A stretch of 26,562 bases of DNA from Haplomitrium mnioides. Taxonomy: Eukaryota; Marchantiophyta; Haplomitriopsida; Calobryales. The notes under the pieces are model-generated. The model made no database searches. It was not told the origin of the DNA and saw only the letters and a list, made by a program, of their open reading frames with translations. This document shows positions 10,777 to 20,450 of this stretch, piece by piece. The position numbers were made by a program, and so were the translations under genes. The stretch spans positions 1 to 26,562 of the forward strand of contig JBNGIS010011649.1 in assembly GCA_049999725.1 (NCBI GenBank), in the 5' to 3' direction. How positions within the stretch are numbered: position 1 is the stretch's first letter; each line of letters starts with the position of its first letter.

Positions 10777-11720
10777 ATGGGCTTTGATACTCCAACTCAA
10801 CTTCATTACTTGAAAACTAGAGCTCCTCTAAAGAAACCAAAGTATCAAAGTGACATGTTGAAGAATACTTGGTGGCATTCACGTCAACATGTTGACAATG
10901 TTGTTGACATGTCTTTGCTAGCAATTGATGACAACAATGAAGTCCAAGATAGCAATGTGTTTGTTGCTTCTACTTTGAGAATAGGTTCACAAGACCTAAT
11001 TAATTTTGATTGCAAAATGTTGTTTCCTCTAGCAACATTCAAATAAATAGTTACTTCTACTCAAGTTGGAGTAAAAACTACAATTGCATTGATATTTGGA
11101 AAATGAAAGCAATTGACTAAATCGTTAAAAGAAAATTTGAGAAATGATTTGCAATCAAAAAATATTTTTTTTGGAATTATCACCGATGGCTCTAATTAAT
11201 ATAAAAGAAACATTGCTCAACATTAAAGATTTTGGTGAGGATTTTGTTTCGCATTGGTCGAGTTCTCCTACCATTGAAATTTGTTTGCCTAGTTTGGAAA
11301 GCACAATTTGAAGCAAAAATATGCTTTGGATGATGCAAAAGATCTTGAAGAATGTTTTTTGTCTCCAATAGCTAGATTTGCTTACAAACCACATCTACTA
11401 GCCAAGAAAAAGAGTTCATCATTATCTTGACCAAAACCCAAACAAGTAAATTCCTTGTGTAATAATTCTTTGCCAAAAGTCCAATATGGCAAGAGTTTTA
11501 CTAAAACAAAACTTGATCCTAGGTCTATTGTAAAGTTTAGAAGGTATTCATGATGTAAAAAGAAATTTTATATGGTTGTGCAAGACAAGTTTTATCCAAA
11601 CTTTGAGAGAAATGTACTTTTGGCAAAACATCAAGAATTGAGATATTATATTACATTAGAAAATACCAAGAAAAAAAATTCAGAGTTATCTAGTCGATTA
11701 CTTTGCCTAGTTGTACTACT
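10777..11720 (+). pseudogene. Decayed coding-like region of unknown family
   Basis: It begins with an intact 89-codon frame (10777-11046, ending ...LFPLATFK). Further coding-like pieces follow in shifted frames: LTKSLKENLRNDLQSKN then FFGIITDGSN (about 11115-11197), and DAKDLEECFLSPIARFAYKP with KLDPRSIVKFRRYS and YMVVQDKFYPNFERNVLLA (about 11334-11640), broken by two stops. The ITDGS segment is faintly like the first catalytic region of hAT-type transposases, which often read ..DGSTD... That is an inference from one short motif. I cannot name the protein with confidence. Confidence 0.35.
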
Positions 11721-12267
11721 ATATGTAGAACAACATTCAAATTAATATTATTTGTGGGAATTGATGCAATTCGAAGTATATAGAATTGAAAACGCATGTT
11801 CTATAGGTTTTTTTGGAAAGAGAAATTTATTTTCTAGAAGGGTATTTACACATAAGTGAATGGAAATTTGTTTTTGGTTTTGAAAAGCATTGGAGAATGC
11901 ACTTTGCAAATGTAAAAACTCCAAAACACAATAGATTAATTGTTTGTAAAATATGTGAAGAGGTAAAATCATTATAAGAGGATTTGCTTTTTCAAATACA
12001 CTATTTTGAGCTCTATTTTTTATATAAGAGTTTATTTGTACAAGACATATATATCCATTTTTCTTCTAATAATATTACAAACTTAGTGTTGTCTTTTATC
12101 AAATGTGCGCATGACATTCTACACTCACAACTTCTTTGTTTCCTCTTTTATTTTGATATTATTTGAAAGTTTGAGCTGTGGTTTGCAATCTTTTTGGCAC
12201 AATAGACACCATTGGATTGGTTTTATATTTTTTCTTACCTTTATGATGGTTCTGCTACATTGGAGAC
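11721..12267. other. No gene seen
   Basis: AT-rich. The frame of the preceding relic may continue to about 11930 with stops (for example ENACSIGFFGKRNLFSRRVF near 11785-11845). After that only short chance frames are seen. Confidence 0.3.
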
Positions 12268-12780
12268 TCTTTGCGCATATGATTTGTTGTTGTTGTTTGT
12301 AAACTCATGAGTGTATGTAACTACTTGAGTGTTGGAGATTTGTTTCCTCTATCGTTCTATGCTATTTATAGAGTTTAAATTGCGGATTATAGCTCATTAC
12401 AATTTAAACCAATCCGCAATTCAAACTCTATCACAAGAGATTCCATGTGTATATAGAATTGGCTTATTTTTTTGTTCTTTAGTGTTACAAATGTTTTCTT
12501 AGGAATGAGTATCTATGTACTCATGGGATTTTTTCTTGGTTGTTCTCAATTGTTCTCTAAAAATTTCAAAATGACTTTTGTGGTTTGTAACTCCATATGC
12601 ACATGGGATTTGATGTTGTTGTTTTAAACCTCTTGTGTTCATTGTGCTCTCTAATTATTATATTCTTTGACGACAGGGAGAATCCTTTTGCGATTAAGAC
12701 TCTTTGTGTGCAATAGACTCCATATGGATATGGGATTTGTTGTTGTTGTTTGTACCCCATGCACTAGTGCAACTCTTTGA
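12268..12780 (+). repeat. Degenerate dispersed repeat with GATTTGTTGTTGTTG core
   Basis: GATTTGTTGTTGTTGTTTGT at 12281, GATTTGATGTTGTTG at 12607 and GATTTGTTGTTGTTGTTTGT at 12734 are each preceded by a TGCGCATAT, ATATGCACATGGG or ATATGGATATGGG word. AGACTCTTTG-like words lie just before two of them. Spacing is irregular (about 326 and 127 bp). The flanking CATATG/GCGCAT words suggest kinship with the array at 14880-15790, but this is uncertain. Confidence 0.45.
12368..12431. repeat. Foldback: 21-bp inverted repeat, 22-nt loop
   Basis: The left arm 12368-12388 (starting ATAGAGTTTAAATTGC) pairs with the right arm 12411-12431 with a single mismatch. Inside the loop, CAATTTAAAC (12400-12409) can also pair with GTTTAAATTG (12373-12382), giving an alternative hairpin. 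No coding frame or obvious target duplication flanks it. It could be a tiny foldback element or a chance product of local inverted duplication. Confidence 0.75.
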
Positions 12781-14069
12781 GTGCAGAGATTCTTTTCATG
12801 TGCTTTTCTCTCATAATTAGATAGTTAGTGTTGTGGTTTCTAGCCCTCTTCTTGTTTAAGATTCTAAGCATCCACATGATCCATTTCTTTGTTGTCCTCT
12901 CTTTAGTTAAAATATTTTCTTCTTTTTTTTCATAACCCTATGCGCGCATGAAACTCATCCCAACCTAATTTTAAATTCTCAATAAAAATGCCTCTTTTGT
13001 ATCATCATTAATATACATTGGTTTCTTTTGTGATCAAATATAATTACCAACAATTTTTTTATTGTGACCAACAAAAAAAAAACAGAGCAAAACTTACAAA
13101 CCATCAAAGAAAATTCTATGCCAATGGCTAGAAGTACTTAGGCATTGAGATCAATGATATGAGTTGAAAGAAAATAGCAATTCCACATTGGCCATCACCA
13201 CCAAAGAGAATGGACAAATATTGTTTGGTGAGTGTGCACATTGTTGGCTCTTTAATTTTCAATCTTGCTCTTTTCAAAAGGTACTTTAAACCTATGACAA
13301 CTTGAGAAGCAACTCAAACTTGAGTGTTGCATATTGAAAAAAATATTTGTGTAGCTTTTTAAGGGTTGTCACCTCCTACTTTGTTACTTCAACTTGACAA
13401 TGCAACACAATAGAACAAAAAGTCTACATTTTTTGGATATCTTGGTCTCTTGATTGCTAAGAATGTCTTTCAAAAATCAAATAGGATTTCTTTTGGTCAA
13501 CCATATTCATGATCAAACTGATGAGATGTTCAAAAGATTCTCAAAACATTTGAAACATGCCAAGATTCTTACATTTATGAGTGATAGCAATACTCTATAG
13601 TTGTTTATAATCCAAATTCACAAGTAACTCTTCTAACAGAGACTTGGGATTTCAAGTTTTTTCCATTACAACCTCTTTTATTGGTTCAAAAGGTTAATGA
13701 AGTAGCATTTAGTCAACAAATCAAGTTTAGGTTGAGTTTTTTGAATGCAAATATTTGAAGAAAACAATTTTTACCAAAAAAAAATTGTTACTTTCGAACA
13801 ATGTTTGACAACTTGAGTAACTACTACAAGTGAATATGTTGAAGATCTATTTTGAAATCAAACAATCTCAAAAAAAGTAAGAGAAGTTGATGCACACATA
13901 ATTGTCTTTGCAATTAAAGGCAATATAAATGAGAATTGCTACAATTTCTTCAGAGGTTCTAACATTTAGAGGTGGATAGAGTTTTTTCTTGCCCAACACA
14001 AGATTGTGGCATGCATCATTGAAAGAAAGAGAAGATGACTCAAAACATAATTCATGTTTCCAAGATTAC
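12781..14069. other. No gene seen; AT-rich
   Basis: AT-rich sequence with A runs (such as 13073-13082) and one CTATGCGCGCATG word at about 12948. A 64-codon frame at 13989-14183 runs in a different frame from the coding-like region next to it. No transposon motif recognised. Confidence 0.35.
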
Positions 14070-14560
14070 AATCTACATACTCTTGTAACAATTTTCAAAA
14101 TGTTGGTGTACCTTCTCAACTTGATGTTCAACTCTAAGAGGAAGAGGCTACAATCAAATGTATATTTTGTCTACTTCAAGTAATATGTGATGGAACTTCT
14201 AGACCTAGAAAAGGAATTGTTTCACATCAAACAAGATATATCACAAATTTGACGTGCTTACTATGTGAAAGTCAAAATACTCATTCGTTTTGTTGCATTA
14301 CTCAACCCAAAGAGCATATCGTTTTGGATTGCAAAGGTCTTCAAAGTTTGTCATTTGATGGAGACTAACCTCCAAACCCAACACAAGTGTATGTTTTATA
14401 ATAAAATTGTGAGGTTGAGGATACAATTTTAGGACAATACTTTCCAAAGAAAATAGCATCCACAAAAGGAAAACACAAATACAAACTACACATTGATATA
14501 CTATGTGTAACACAAATTATGAATCTCTTATTTAATTTTCTTCTAACACAAAAAGCCAAT
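14070..14560 (+). pseudogene. Cysteine-rich coding-like relic, unknown family
   Basis: One frame stays largely open for about 160 codons with only a few stops (after VQL, FDGD and VYVL). It carries clustered cysteines and histidines: KCIFC, then TCLLCESQNTHSFCC about 35 residues later, then LDCKG. Paired CxxC groups with nearby His are typical of zinc-binding folds. No family can be named. It may belong to the same decayed element as the relic at 10777-11720, but nothing in the sequence proves that. The intervening 2.3 kb is not coding-like. Confidence 0.3.
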
Positions 14561-14879
14561 TGAAAAAACAACTCTATCAACCATCAAATTGAGCTTTTTT
14601 TTAATATATTAGACAGAAAGCTATCCATTCTCAAGTGCTTGAAAAACAATCAAACAATGTAATCAACATCGATTGGGATCGTGATAATCTTGATGAATCC
14701 TTTGAAGTTGAATCTAATGAAATTGAGACCTATGGTTAAATTCATTTATTTTTTAATAGCTCTTTCTATATTCTATTGTTTAAAACACACTTTCTACTTA
14801 TCCATGTATTTCAATTTTGTACATTTTTTAAGTTATAATATGGATGTTTATATTTCAATAACTTTTTTTGTTGAGATGG
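14561..14879. other. No gene seen
   Basis: Very AT-rich. A 74-codon frame (14681-14905) is hydrophobic (Phe/Leu/Ile/Tyr), as expected by chance from T-rich DNA. Confidence 0.35.
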
Positions 14880-15534
14880 AACTCTATACGCGCATGAACT
14901 CCTAAATCAAAATTCCCAAATTGTACATAAAACCCAAAATACTTCCAAGTTTTTGACAATCTTTAATATTCATCATTGTTCTTGGATTCTTATCATCTCT
15001 AAATGTACTTCAAGCAAAAAACAATTTTTACTTTGTTTGTCAAATTATTCAAGAGAAAAATATTCTTATATTCATTCCTACCTACCTCTTGTTCAAAATC
15101 ATTTGCGCATCTAGACTCCTCAACCCTTCGTGCGCACAAACTCTTAAATTGAACTCGGAATCTTGTATACATATTGGCTATTGAAGCTCATGTGTGCATG
15201 GAATAACAAAGCCTAAACATGCTTGGAGTCCAAAGCAAAGTTAGGATCCCTATGTGCACATAGACTTCAAAATGAAACTTGGAATCTCCAATCAACTTGA
15301 ATTGATGAAGCTTGTGCGTGCACAACCTTTTCTGCATTGTGATTGATGAAGCCATTAGATGCAATTACCACCAAAATCTAGGAATGCAATGACTTCAAAG
15401 CAAAAATCAAAACCCTTTGGCATGAATACTAAAGCAAAACTTGGAATGCATTGCGTTATTGAACTAATGAAACTTGTGCACAGAAGAACTCCAAAGCGGA
15501 ACTTGGAACCTCATATGTGTTTGAAATATTGAAT

Positions 15535-15586
<52 letters not shown>

Positions 15587-15799
15587 TTGTTAAAGATCAT
15601 ACGTATGGACTATTGAACCATGTGTGGGAATAGACTCTAAAGCAGAACTCAAAACTCTATGCACGTATGGACTACTCAAGCTTTTATGCACTTTGACTAC
15701 TAAACTCTATGTGAGCATGGACTTTGAGGCAGATCTTGGAATTCTATGCATATATGGGCTGCTAAAGCATATGCACTCTTGAACTACTAAACCCTAGCA
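14880..15799 (+). repeat. Degenerate array of a palindromic CATG/GCGC motif
   Basis: A word of the type CTATGYGCGCATGGACT recurs more than a dozen times: CTATACGCGCATGAACTCC (14884), CATGTGTGCATGG (15189), CTATGTGCACATAGAC (15250), CTTGTGCGTGCACAAC (15311), CATACGTATGGACT (about 15597), CTATGCACGTATGGACTACT (15658), CTATGTGAGCATGGACTTTG (15705) and CTATGCATATATGGGCTGC (about 15743). A second word, AAAGCAGAACTTGGAATC in several spellings, sits between many of them. Spacing is irregular, about 45-65 bp. The right edge abuts the truncated chromovirus LTR. No coding function is seen. Confidence 0.65.
15537..15583. repeat. (TA)n microsatellite
   Basis: An uninterrupted run of TA dinucleotides, about 47 bp, inside the degenerate motif array. 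Confidence 0.97.
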
Positions 15800-15956
15800 A
15801 CTTCAAAGGTAAATAACCTTATATAACTTCAACTCTAAAAGTGAAATAGCACCACTTCACTAAAATTAACTCTAATTTGTATGGTCATTACTATTTCTTT
15901 CACTCCTCTATGTTTTGTTATAAATGACACAATATTACATTTGTACTATAATTACA
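15800..15956 (-). repeat. Partial 3' LTR of the minus-strand chromovirus
   Basis: On the minus strand it starts TGTAATTATAGTACAA at 15956 and continues with ATTTATAACAAAACATAGAG and GAGTGAA. These match the LTR start of the nested copy (TGTAATAGTA..., ATTTATAAGAAAGTAGAG). A later piece, TTTCACTTTTAGAGTTGAA, matches a point further inside that LTR, so there is an internal deletion. Downstream the sequence passes into the motif array. TATA box and R/U5 are absent. Confidence 0.75.
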
Positions 15957-15969
15957 TAGTCTTTATCTT

Positions 15970-16430
15970 TTAATCGATGATGTCCTTGTCATTGTCGACA
16001 CTTTCAAACAATCAAATATCATCTTGAACATTCTCAACGTTAGAACAAGGCTCTTAAGTCACATTATGAAGCACAAATCATTTTTCTAAAACCTTATATT
16101 GAACTGGTGGATGTCTCTCTTGTTTGATAACTCATTTTGCTAAAATATAGTCTACTTCATATTCTTTGTGATCATTATGAACTATAGATGGAGGAGTACA
16201 TTGAACATGGATTGGAAAAGAAGATAAACTAAGAATTAGAGGCTTACATTTAGATATGTAGAAAACATGATGAATCTTCATTATGAAAAGAAGACTAAGT
16301 TTACAAGAAACTAGAGAAATAAATTGGGAGATAGAGAAATGACTAATCCAAATTGGAGATAACTTACGAACTTGAGAATTTATAGTAAGTCATGGATCTT
16401 TATTAAATAATAACATCTAAGGAGTTCTAT
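15970..16430 (-). pseudogene. Chromovirus pol C-terminus and chromodomain, minus copy
   Basis: On the minus strand: VRKLSPIWISHFSI, then MKIHHVFYISKCKPL, then EYEVDYIL, PPVQYKVLEK, EPCSNVENVQDDI and LFESVDNDKDIID ending in TAA at 15972-15970, 14 bp before the LTR. The order (SH3-like linker, then EYEVxxIL...QYxVxWK...EPxSNxExAQxxI) is that of the C-terminal chromodomain that marks chromoviruses and, in that family, is thought to direct integration toward heterochromatin. Three internal stops. The integrase catalytic core that should precede it is missing. Confidence 0.85.
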
Positions 16431-16439
16431 AATAGTGAA

Positions 16440-17030
16440 AGACAATATTAAAGTAATTTTTTGCCAATTGTGGAGCATCTACTATGTACATAGTTAGTGG
16501 TGAATGATTATCCTTGTTGAACTTGTCCACAAACACCACAATTATATCAAACCAACAAGGCATATTCAAAAGTGAAGTGACAAGATTCAAACTTACATGT
16601 TCTCAAAGAGCAGTAGGAAACAATAATGGTTGTAGAAGTCCATCTCATTTTTGATTTGAAGCCTTGTTTCGCTAATAACTTTCACAAGAATGAACAAACA
16701 TCTCAAGTTAGATTTGGCCATGACTAAGTGCATTGAAGCAACTTTATAGTCTTGTTTACTCCAAGATTCTCTAATTTTGGAATGTCATATGCTTCTTATA
16801 AACATGCCATACAAAACATAACATCTTAAAGAACATATATTTGATGATCTTGATAGAGAATACCATCTCTGATGGTAAAAACATGACAATCGATCTCTTT
16901 TACCACAAATTATGCTTGAACTAGATTGAAGAAGTCATCTTCTTATAGTTTTTGTCCACAACTTTTACTAGTTGCCTTATTAAAATGTAATATGCTAATA
17001 TTTCCCGCCTCCAATGTATTCAGTTAATGA
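16440..17030 (-). pseudogene. Chromovirus integrase N-terminal region, minus copy
   Basis: On the minus strand: LKYKP and RFNVILNAFF (end of the RNase H region), FFNLVQA, then EAYDIPKLENLGVNKTIKLL, then WFDIIVVFVDKFNKDNH and ADAPQLAKNYF. It aligns piece by piece with the nested copy at 19435-20080. Both histidines of the zinc-binding site are changed (AYD for AHD, ENLG for RHLG). Stops and frame changes occur throughout. The region after ADAPQLA, containing the second and third catalytic acids, is deleted down to the pol C-terminus. Confidence 0.8.
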
Positions 17031-17973
17031 TACAATCTTTGTGAAAAATGCATTCAGAATGACGTTGAACCTTCATGGCTTGTACTTTAACTTGATATCA
17101 AAGAGCTTCAATTGATTCTCTAATCAATGATGAAGACTTGCCATATTTTCTAAATAAATTGATTGCAACAAGGGATTATCAATTGCTCTCAATCTCTTGC
17201 AAAAATATATATCTCAATTATATTTAATCAGCGTGACATGAACACAATTGGATGAAGTCCATCTTCCAATAGAAAATTAGAAGCATCAAAATCAACCATA
17301 CAACTTGCCTTTAGTTCATATGGTTGTAAAATATGCAAGAAGAGATTGTATCTTTGAGTTGTTGAAATGTTGCTCGCTCTTTACCAATCTATTGAAACTT
17401 GGCTTCTTTGCATAGCACATTCACAAGTTGTGCCAAAATATGAGCAAAGTAATCGATAAATCAAAGATTGAAGATTTCCAATCTAGTGAAGGCTCTAACA
17501 TCATTTGCATCCTTTGGCGTTGGCTATTGCGTGATAACTTAAACTTTCTCTTCATTCATCTTGATGCCATTTGCAGACTTTGTGCCCTAGGGAAGTCACA
17601 TTTTGTTTCAAAAATTCACACTTTGACCTCTTACAACAAAACTTCTAATAGCAAAATCCATGCAATACCTCTTTGAGGTGGTCACGATGATCATCTTCAG
17701 TTTTACTAAAGAAAAAGATGTTATCTAAGAATACCAAAACTTACTTATCCAATGTTCTACTCAAAATGCCTTCATTTTGTGTGGAATGTTGTTTTTTACC
17801 TATAAATCAACATGAAAGAAATTTTACAATATTTGCTTATAAGATCCAACTTACAAAAAATCTCTTTCACCATTTAATTGATCCAAAAAATCATCAATAT
17901 GTAGTAAATGATAAACATTCTTAGTTGTCTCTTTGTTTATACCACAATAGTCTATACTACAACAAAAACCACT
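17031..17973 (-). pseudogene. Chromovirus RT (3' part) and RNase H, minus copy
   Basis: Begins at the insertion site with SGFCCSIDYCGINKETTKNV and IDDFLDQLNGERDF. It then jumps over the expected PFGLTNAP segment to TLDK, FLDN (17720-17728), SKTEDDHRDHL, KCEFLKQNVTSLGHKV, NGIKMNEEKV, PTPKDANDVRAFT, then ERATFQQLKDTISSC and the RNase H motif VDFDASNFL followed by GLHPIVFMSR. The RT active site reads LDN where LDD is required, so the second catalytic aspartate is lost. This change alone would abolish polymerisation. Multiple stops. Confidence 0.92.
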
Positions 17974-17978
17974 ATATT
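17974..17978. repeat. Target-site duplication ATATT, left
   Basis: Five bases, ATATT, directly left of the TG that begins the nested element. They are identical to 21428-21432 directly right of its terminal CA. Ty3/gypsy integrases usually make 5-bp duplications. Confidence 0.93.
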
Positions 17979-18441
17979 TGTAATAGTAAAAGCATGATGT
18001 TGTGCTATTTATAAGAAAGTAGAGAGGAGTGAATGAGATGGTAGTGATAATCAAAGAGGGATCACCGTTTATTGAAGATTGGTATAAGATCATTTTTAAG
18101 GTTGGATCAACTTTTAGTGGAGTGGTATTAGTATTACTTGTCTTTGAAGTCATTTTTAGAGAAGTAGTATAAGATCACTTTTAGGGCTGAAATTGGAAGT
18201 GACTTGTAAGTAAAGGAAGTAGGATGACACCTTCTTCTCAAGTATAAATAGAAGGGTTTCATTGCCCAACTTCTAATTCTAAGGTTCCTCTCAATTGCTT
18301 GTGTTCTTTAGTTGCTTTCCTTCTTGGCCTTTGGTTACCTTATTGAACTTTGTTCGCCTTATTGGCATTTAGTTGAATAACTCTATTAGAGTTATCTTTG
18401 AGTTTTTACTTATTTGGGATTTGTCTTTGAGTTCTCTTAAA
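17979..18441 (+). repeat. 5' LTR of nested chromovirus
   Basis: Starts TGTAATAGTA and ends ...CTCTTAAA just before the primer-binding site; 463 bp. Aligns end to end with 20960-21427. The canonical terminal CA has become AA here. It contains a TATA box (18243-18250) and T-rich sequence toward its 3' end. Confidence 0.95.
18243..18250 (+). promoter_or_regulatory. TATA box of 5' LTR
   Basis: TATAAATA within CAAGTATAAATAGAAGGGTTTCATTGCCC; the same box is at 21228-21235 in the 3' LTR. Position and context fit the LTR promoter driving element transcription. Confidence 0.75.
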
Positions 18442-18442
18442 T

Positions 18443-18460
18443 TGGTATCAAAGATGCGGT
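18443..18460 (+). other. Primer-binding site, tRNA-iMet type
   Basis: TGGTATCAAAGATGCGG begins two bases after the 5' LTR. It matches ten of twelve bases of the standard plant TGGTATCAGAGC, the complement of the initiator methionine tRNA 3' end, which primes minus-strand synthesis. Confidence 0.9.
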
Positions 18461-18468
18461 TTTCTCTT

Positions 18469-18630
18469 ATGTTGGAGAGTTACATGGAGAACCAATGAGT
18501 GGTGCTTCAAGTAATGCAAAAACAAATTGAACATATTTCTTGCATTTTACAAGTTCAAATGCAAGTGGGGGAAAACACCTTTTCAAGAATAAGAGAGTTG
18601 TGTACGGCTTCCAAAGCCAAAAGCATATGA
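18469..18630 (+). pseudogene. Chromovirus gag N-terminal remnant
   Basis: ATG at 18469, 26 bp after the start of the primer-binding site, opens MLESYMENQ, then a TGA (CGA in the likely ancestor), then VVLQVMQKQIEHISCILQVQ, GENTFSRIRELCTASKAKSI and a stop. The amphipathic, Gln/Leu-rich helix is typical of the gag N-terminus of plant chromoviruses, which builds the particle shell. The rest of gag, including the zinc knuckle, is gone. The deletion joins near 18630-18670. Confidence 0.7.
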
Positions 18631-18670
18631 CATGAAGACAATTTGTGGCACATATGAGATTTTTTTGTTC

Positions 18671-19430
18671 ATAGATCAAATGCATTGGGTTTTTGATAGG
18701 TTATTGGATAAGTTTGTTTTGGTATTTTTGGATGACATTCTTTATTTTAGTATATTTGAAGTTCAGCATCACAATCATCTCAAATAAGTATTTCAAAGGT
18801 TGTACAATTTGAAGTTTTATTCCAAGAGGTTACTTATCTATGGCACAAGAGGTCTTCAGATGGTATTAAGATAGAGGAAGAGAAAATTAAGGCTATCGTG
18901 GAGTGGCCAACACTAAAGGATGCAAAGGGTACTAGAGCCCTCAGTGGGTTGGCAAGCTTTTATTGACGTTTCATCTATTATTATGCGCATGCTATTGCAC
19001 CACTTATAGATTTTCTAGGCAAAGAGTTTAAGTTTCAGTAGACTACCAAATAGCAAACGACATTTCAAAAACTCCATGATGCAATCTCATCTTGTCCTAT
19101 TCTACAACAATTTGATCCAAATACACATTGCATAGTTGATTTTGATGCTTCTAATGTTGTTATTAGAGTAGTTTTGCAACAAGAGTTTGAAGATAGGCTT
19201 CATTCAACTGCCTTTATGTCATGCCAATTAAATGCAACGGAGAGAAATTATTCTTCAAGGGATTGAGGGAAATTAATAATGGTCTATACTGCCAAAGTAT
19301 AGGGACACTATCTTTTGGAAAAACCTGTACTTATGCACACCAAACATAAGTTGTTGTTACAATGAATTCACTTGGAAAATATAACACAATGTAATTATTG
19401 ATGAAAGGATCAATTATAGCTCTTTGATAT
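18671..19430 (+). pseudogene. Chromovirus RT C-terminal part and RNase H, nested copy
   Basis: Opens in mid-RT with QMHWVFDRLLDKFVLVFLDD; the two catalytic aspartates (18731-18736) are intact. Then HNHLK, VFQRLYNLKFYSK, DGIKIEEEKIKAIVEWPTLK, RALSGLASFY and RFIYYYAHAIAPLIDFLGKE. The RNase H follows with TTFQKLHDAISSCPILQQFD, VDFDASN (19138-19155), LHSTAFMSCQLNATERNY and GHYLLEKPVLMHTKHKLLL. The order and spacing are the standard Ty3/gypsy thumb-connection-RNase H. At least seven stops, several readable as former CGA, CAA or TGG codons, and a frame change near 18850. The first half of RT is absent. Confidence 0.93.
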
Positions 19431-20450
19431 CAAGTTGCAGTACAAGAAGGGAAGGTTTCACACCATTCTAGATGCATTGTCACAAAGTTTGGATTATAGA
19501 CTTAATATATTGGAGGTGGTGAATGTGAGCATACTACATCTTGATGAAAAAACTAGTAGAGGTTGTCAGAAAAAGCTACTAGAAGATACCTTCTTGAATC
19601 TTGTTCAAGCACAATTGGTAGTCAAAGATAGTGAGTATCATACTTTTCTATTCGAGATAGAATTCTATATCAAGAACATCAAATATATGTTCCACAAGAT
19701 GATGCACTTTGAATGGCTTGTTTACTAAAAGCACATGACATTCCAATCTCAAGACATCTTGGAGTATAATAAACTACAAAGTTGCTTCAACGCATTTAGT
19801 GGTGGTCAAACTTGGTTTGAGACATTTGTGGTTTTGTTTGTTCTTATGAAAGTTGTCAGAAAAACAAGGTTTCAAATCAAAAGCCAGCTAGACTTCTCCA
19901 ACTACTGTCAATTTAAACTGCTTGTTGGGAACATGTAAGTTTGGATCTTGTCACTTTACTTCTAACTATGCCTTGTAGGTTTACTATGATTGTGGTGTTT
20001 ATGGACAAGCCTAGCAAACAAATTACTTAGAACCAATGATAGACACATTATGTACTCCCCAATTGGCAAAATTTTATCTTAATATTGTCTTTTACTATGA
20101 TAGAATGCCCAACGTGTTAATATCTCATATGGATCCACATTTTACTTGAAAATTTTGCTGAAAACTATTCAAAATTTTAGGTACCAAACTCTATGTCTAT
20201 TGCTTATTATACTCAAACAAATGGGCAAACACAGCACGCTAGTCACTCTTTGGAGGATATTCTTCGCGTATTTATCAACATTCATCACACTAATTGGGGT
20301 AGTTTCTTGCTGGATATGGATCTTGTCTCCAACAACTCCAAACAAGCAAGTACTTAATTTTCTCATTTCTTTGTTAATTTGGGTCAACATCTTCTTGTTC
20401 CTAATAGTTTTCTTTCTCCTTCCTCTTCTAATGTTAAAAAATTTCTAAAT
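19431..20450 (+). pseudogene. Chromovirus integrase, nested copy
   Basis: Integrase cuts host DNA and joins the element ends. Pieces in order: QYKKGRFHTILDALSQS (end of RNase H region), LLEDTFLNLVQAQLVVKDSE, the zinc-binding half with KAHDIPISRHLG (both His kept) and YESCQKNK (first Cys changed to Tyr), then EHVSLDLVT with the first catalytic Asp at 19944, MDPHFT with the second at 20132, AYYTQTNGQTQHASHSLEDI with the Glu at 20253, and NIHHTNWGSFLLDMDLVSNN. All three catalytic acids are still spelled, but stops and at least three frame changes separate them. A 97-codon open piece (19435-19728) is the longest intact stretch. Confidence 0.93.

Noticed and set aside
17428-17924. Plus-strand frames of 82 and 68 codons (17428-17676, 17718-17924)
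   Set aside because: Antisense shadows of the minus-strand chromovirus RT.
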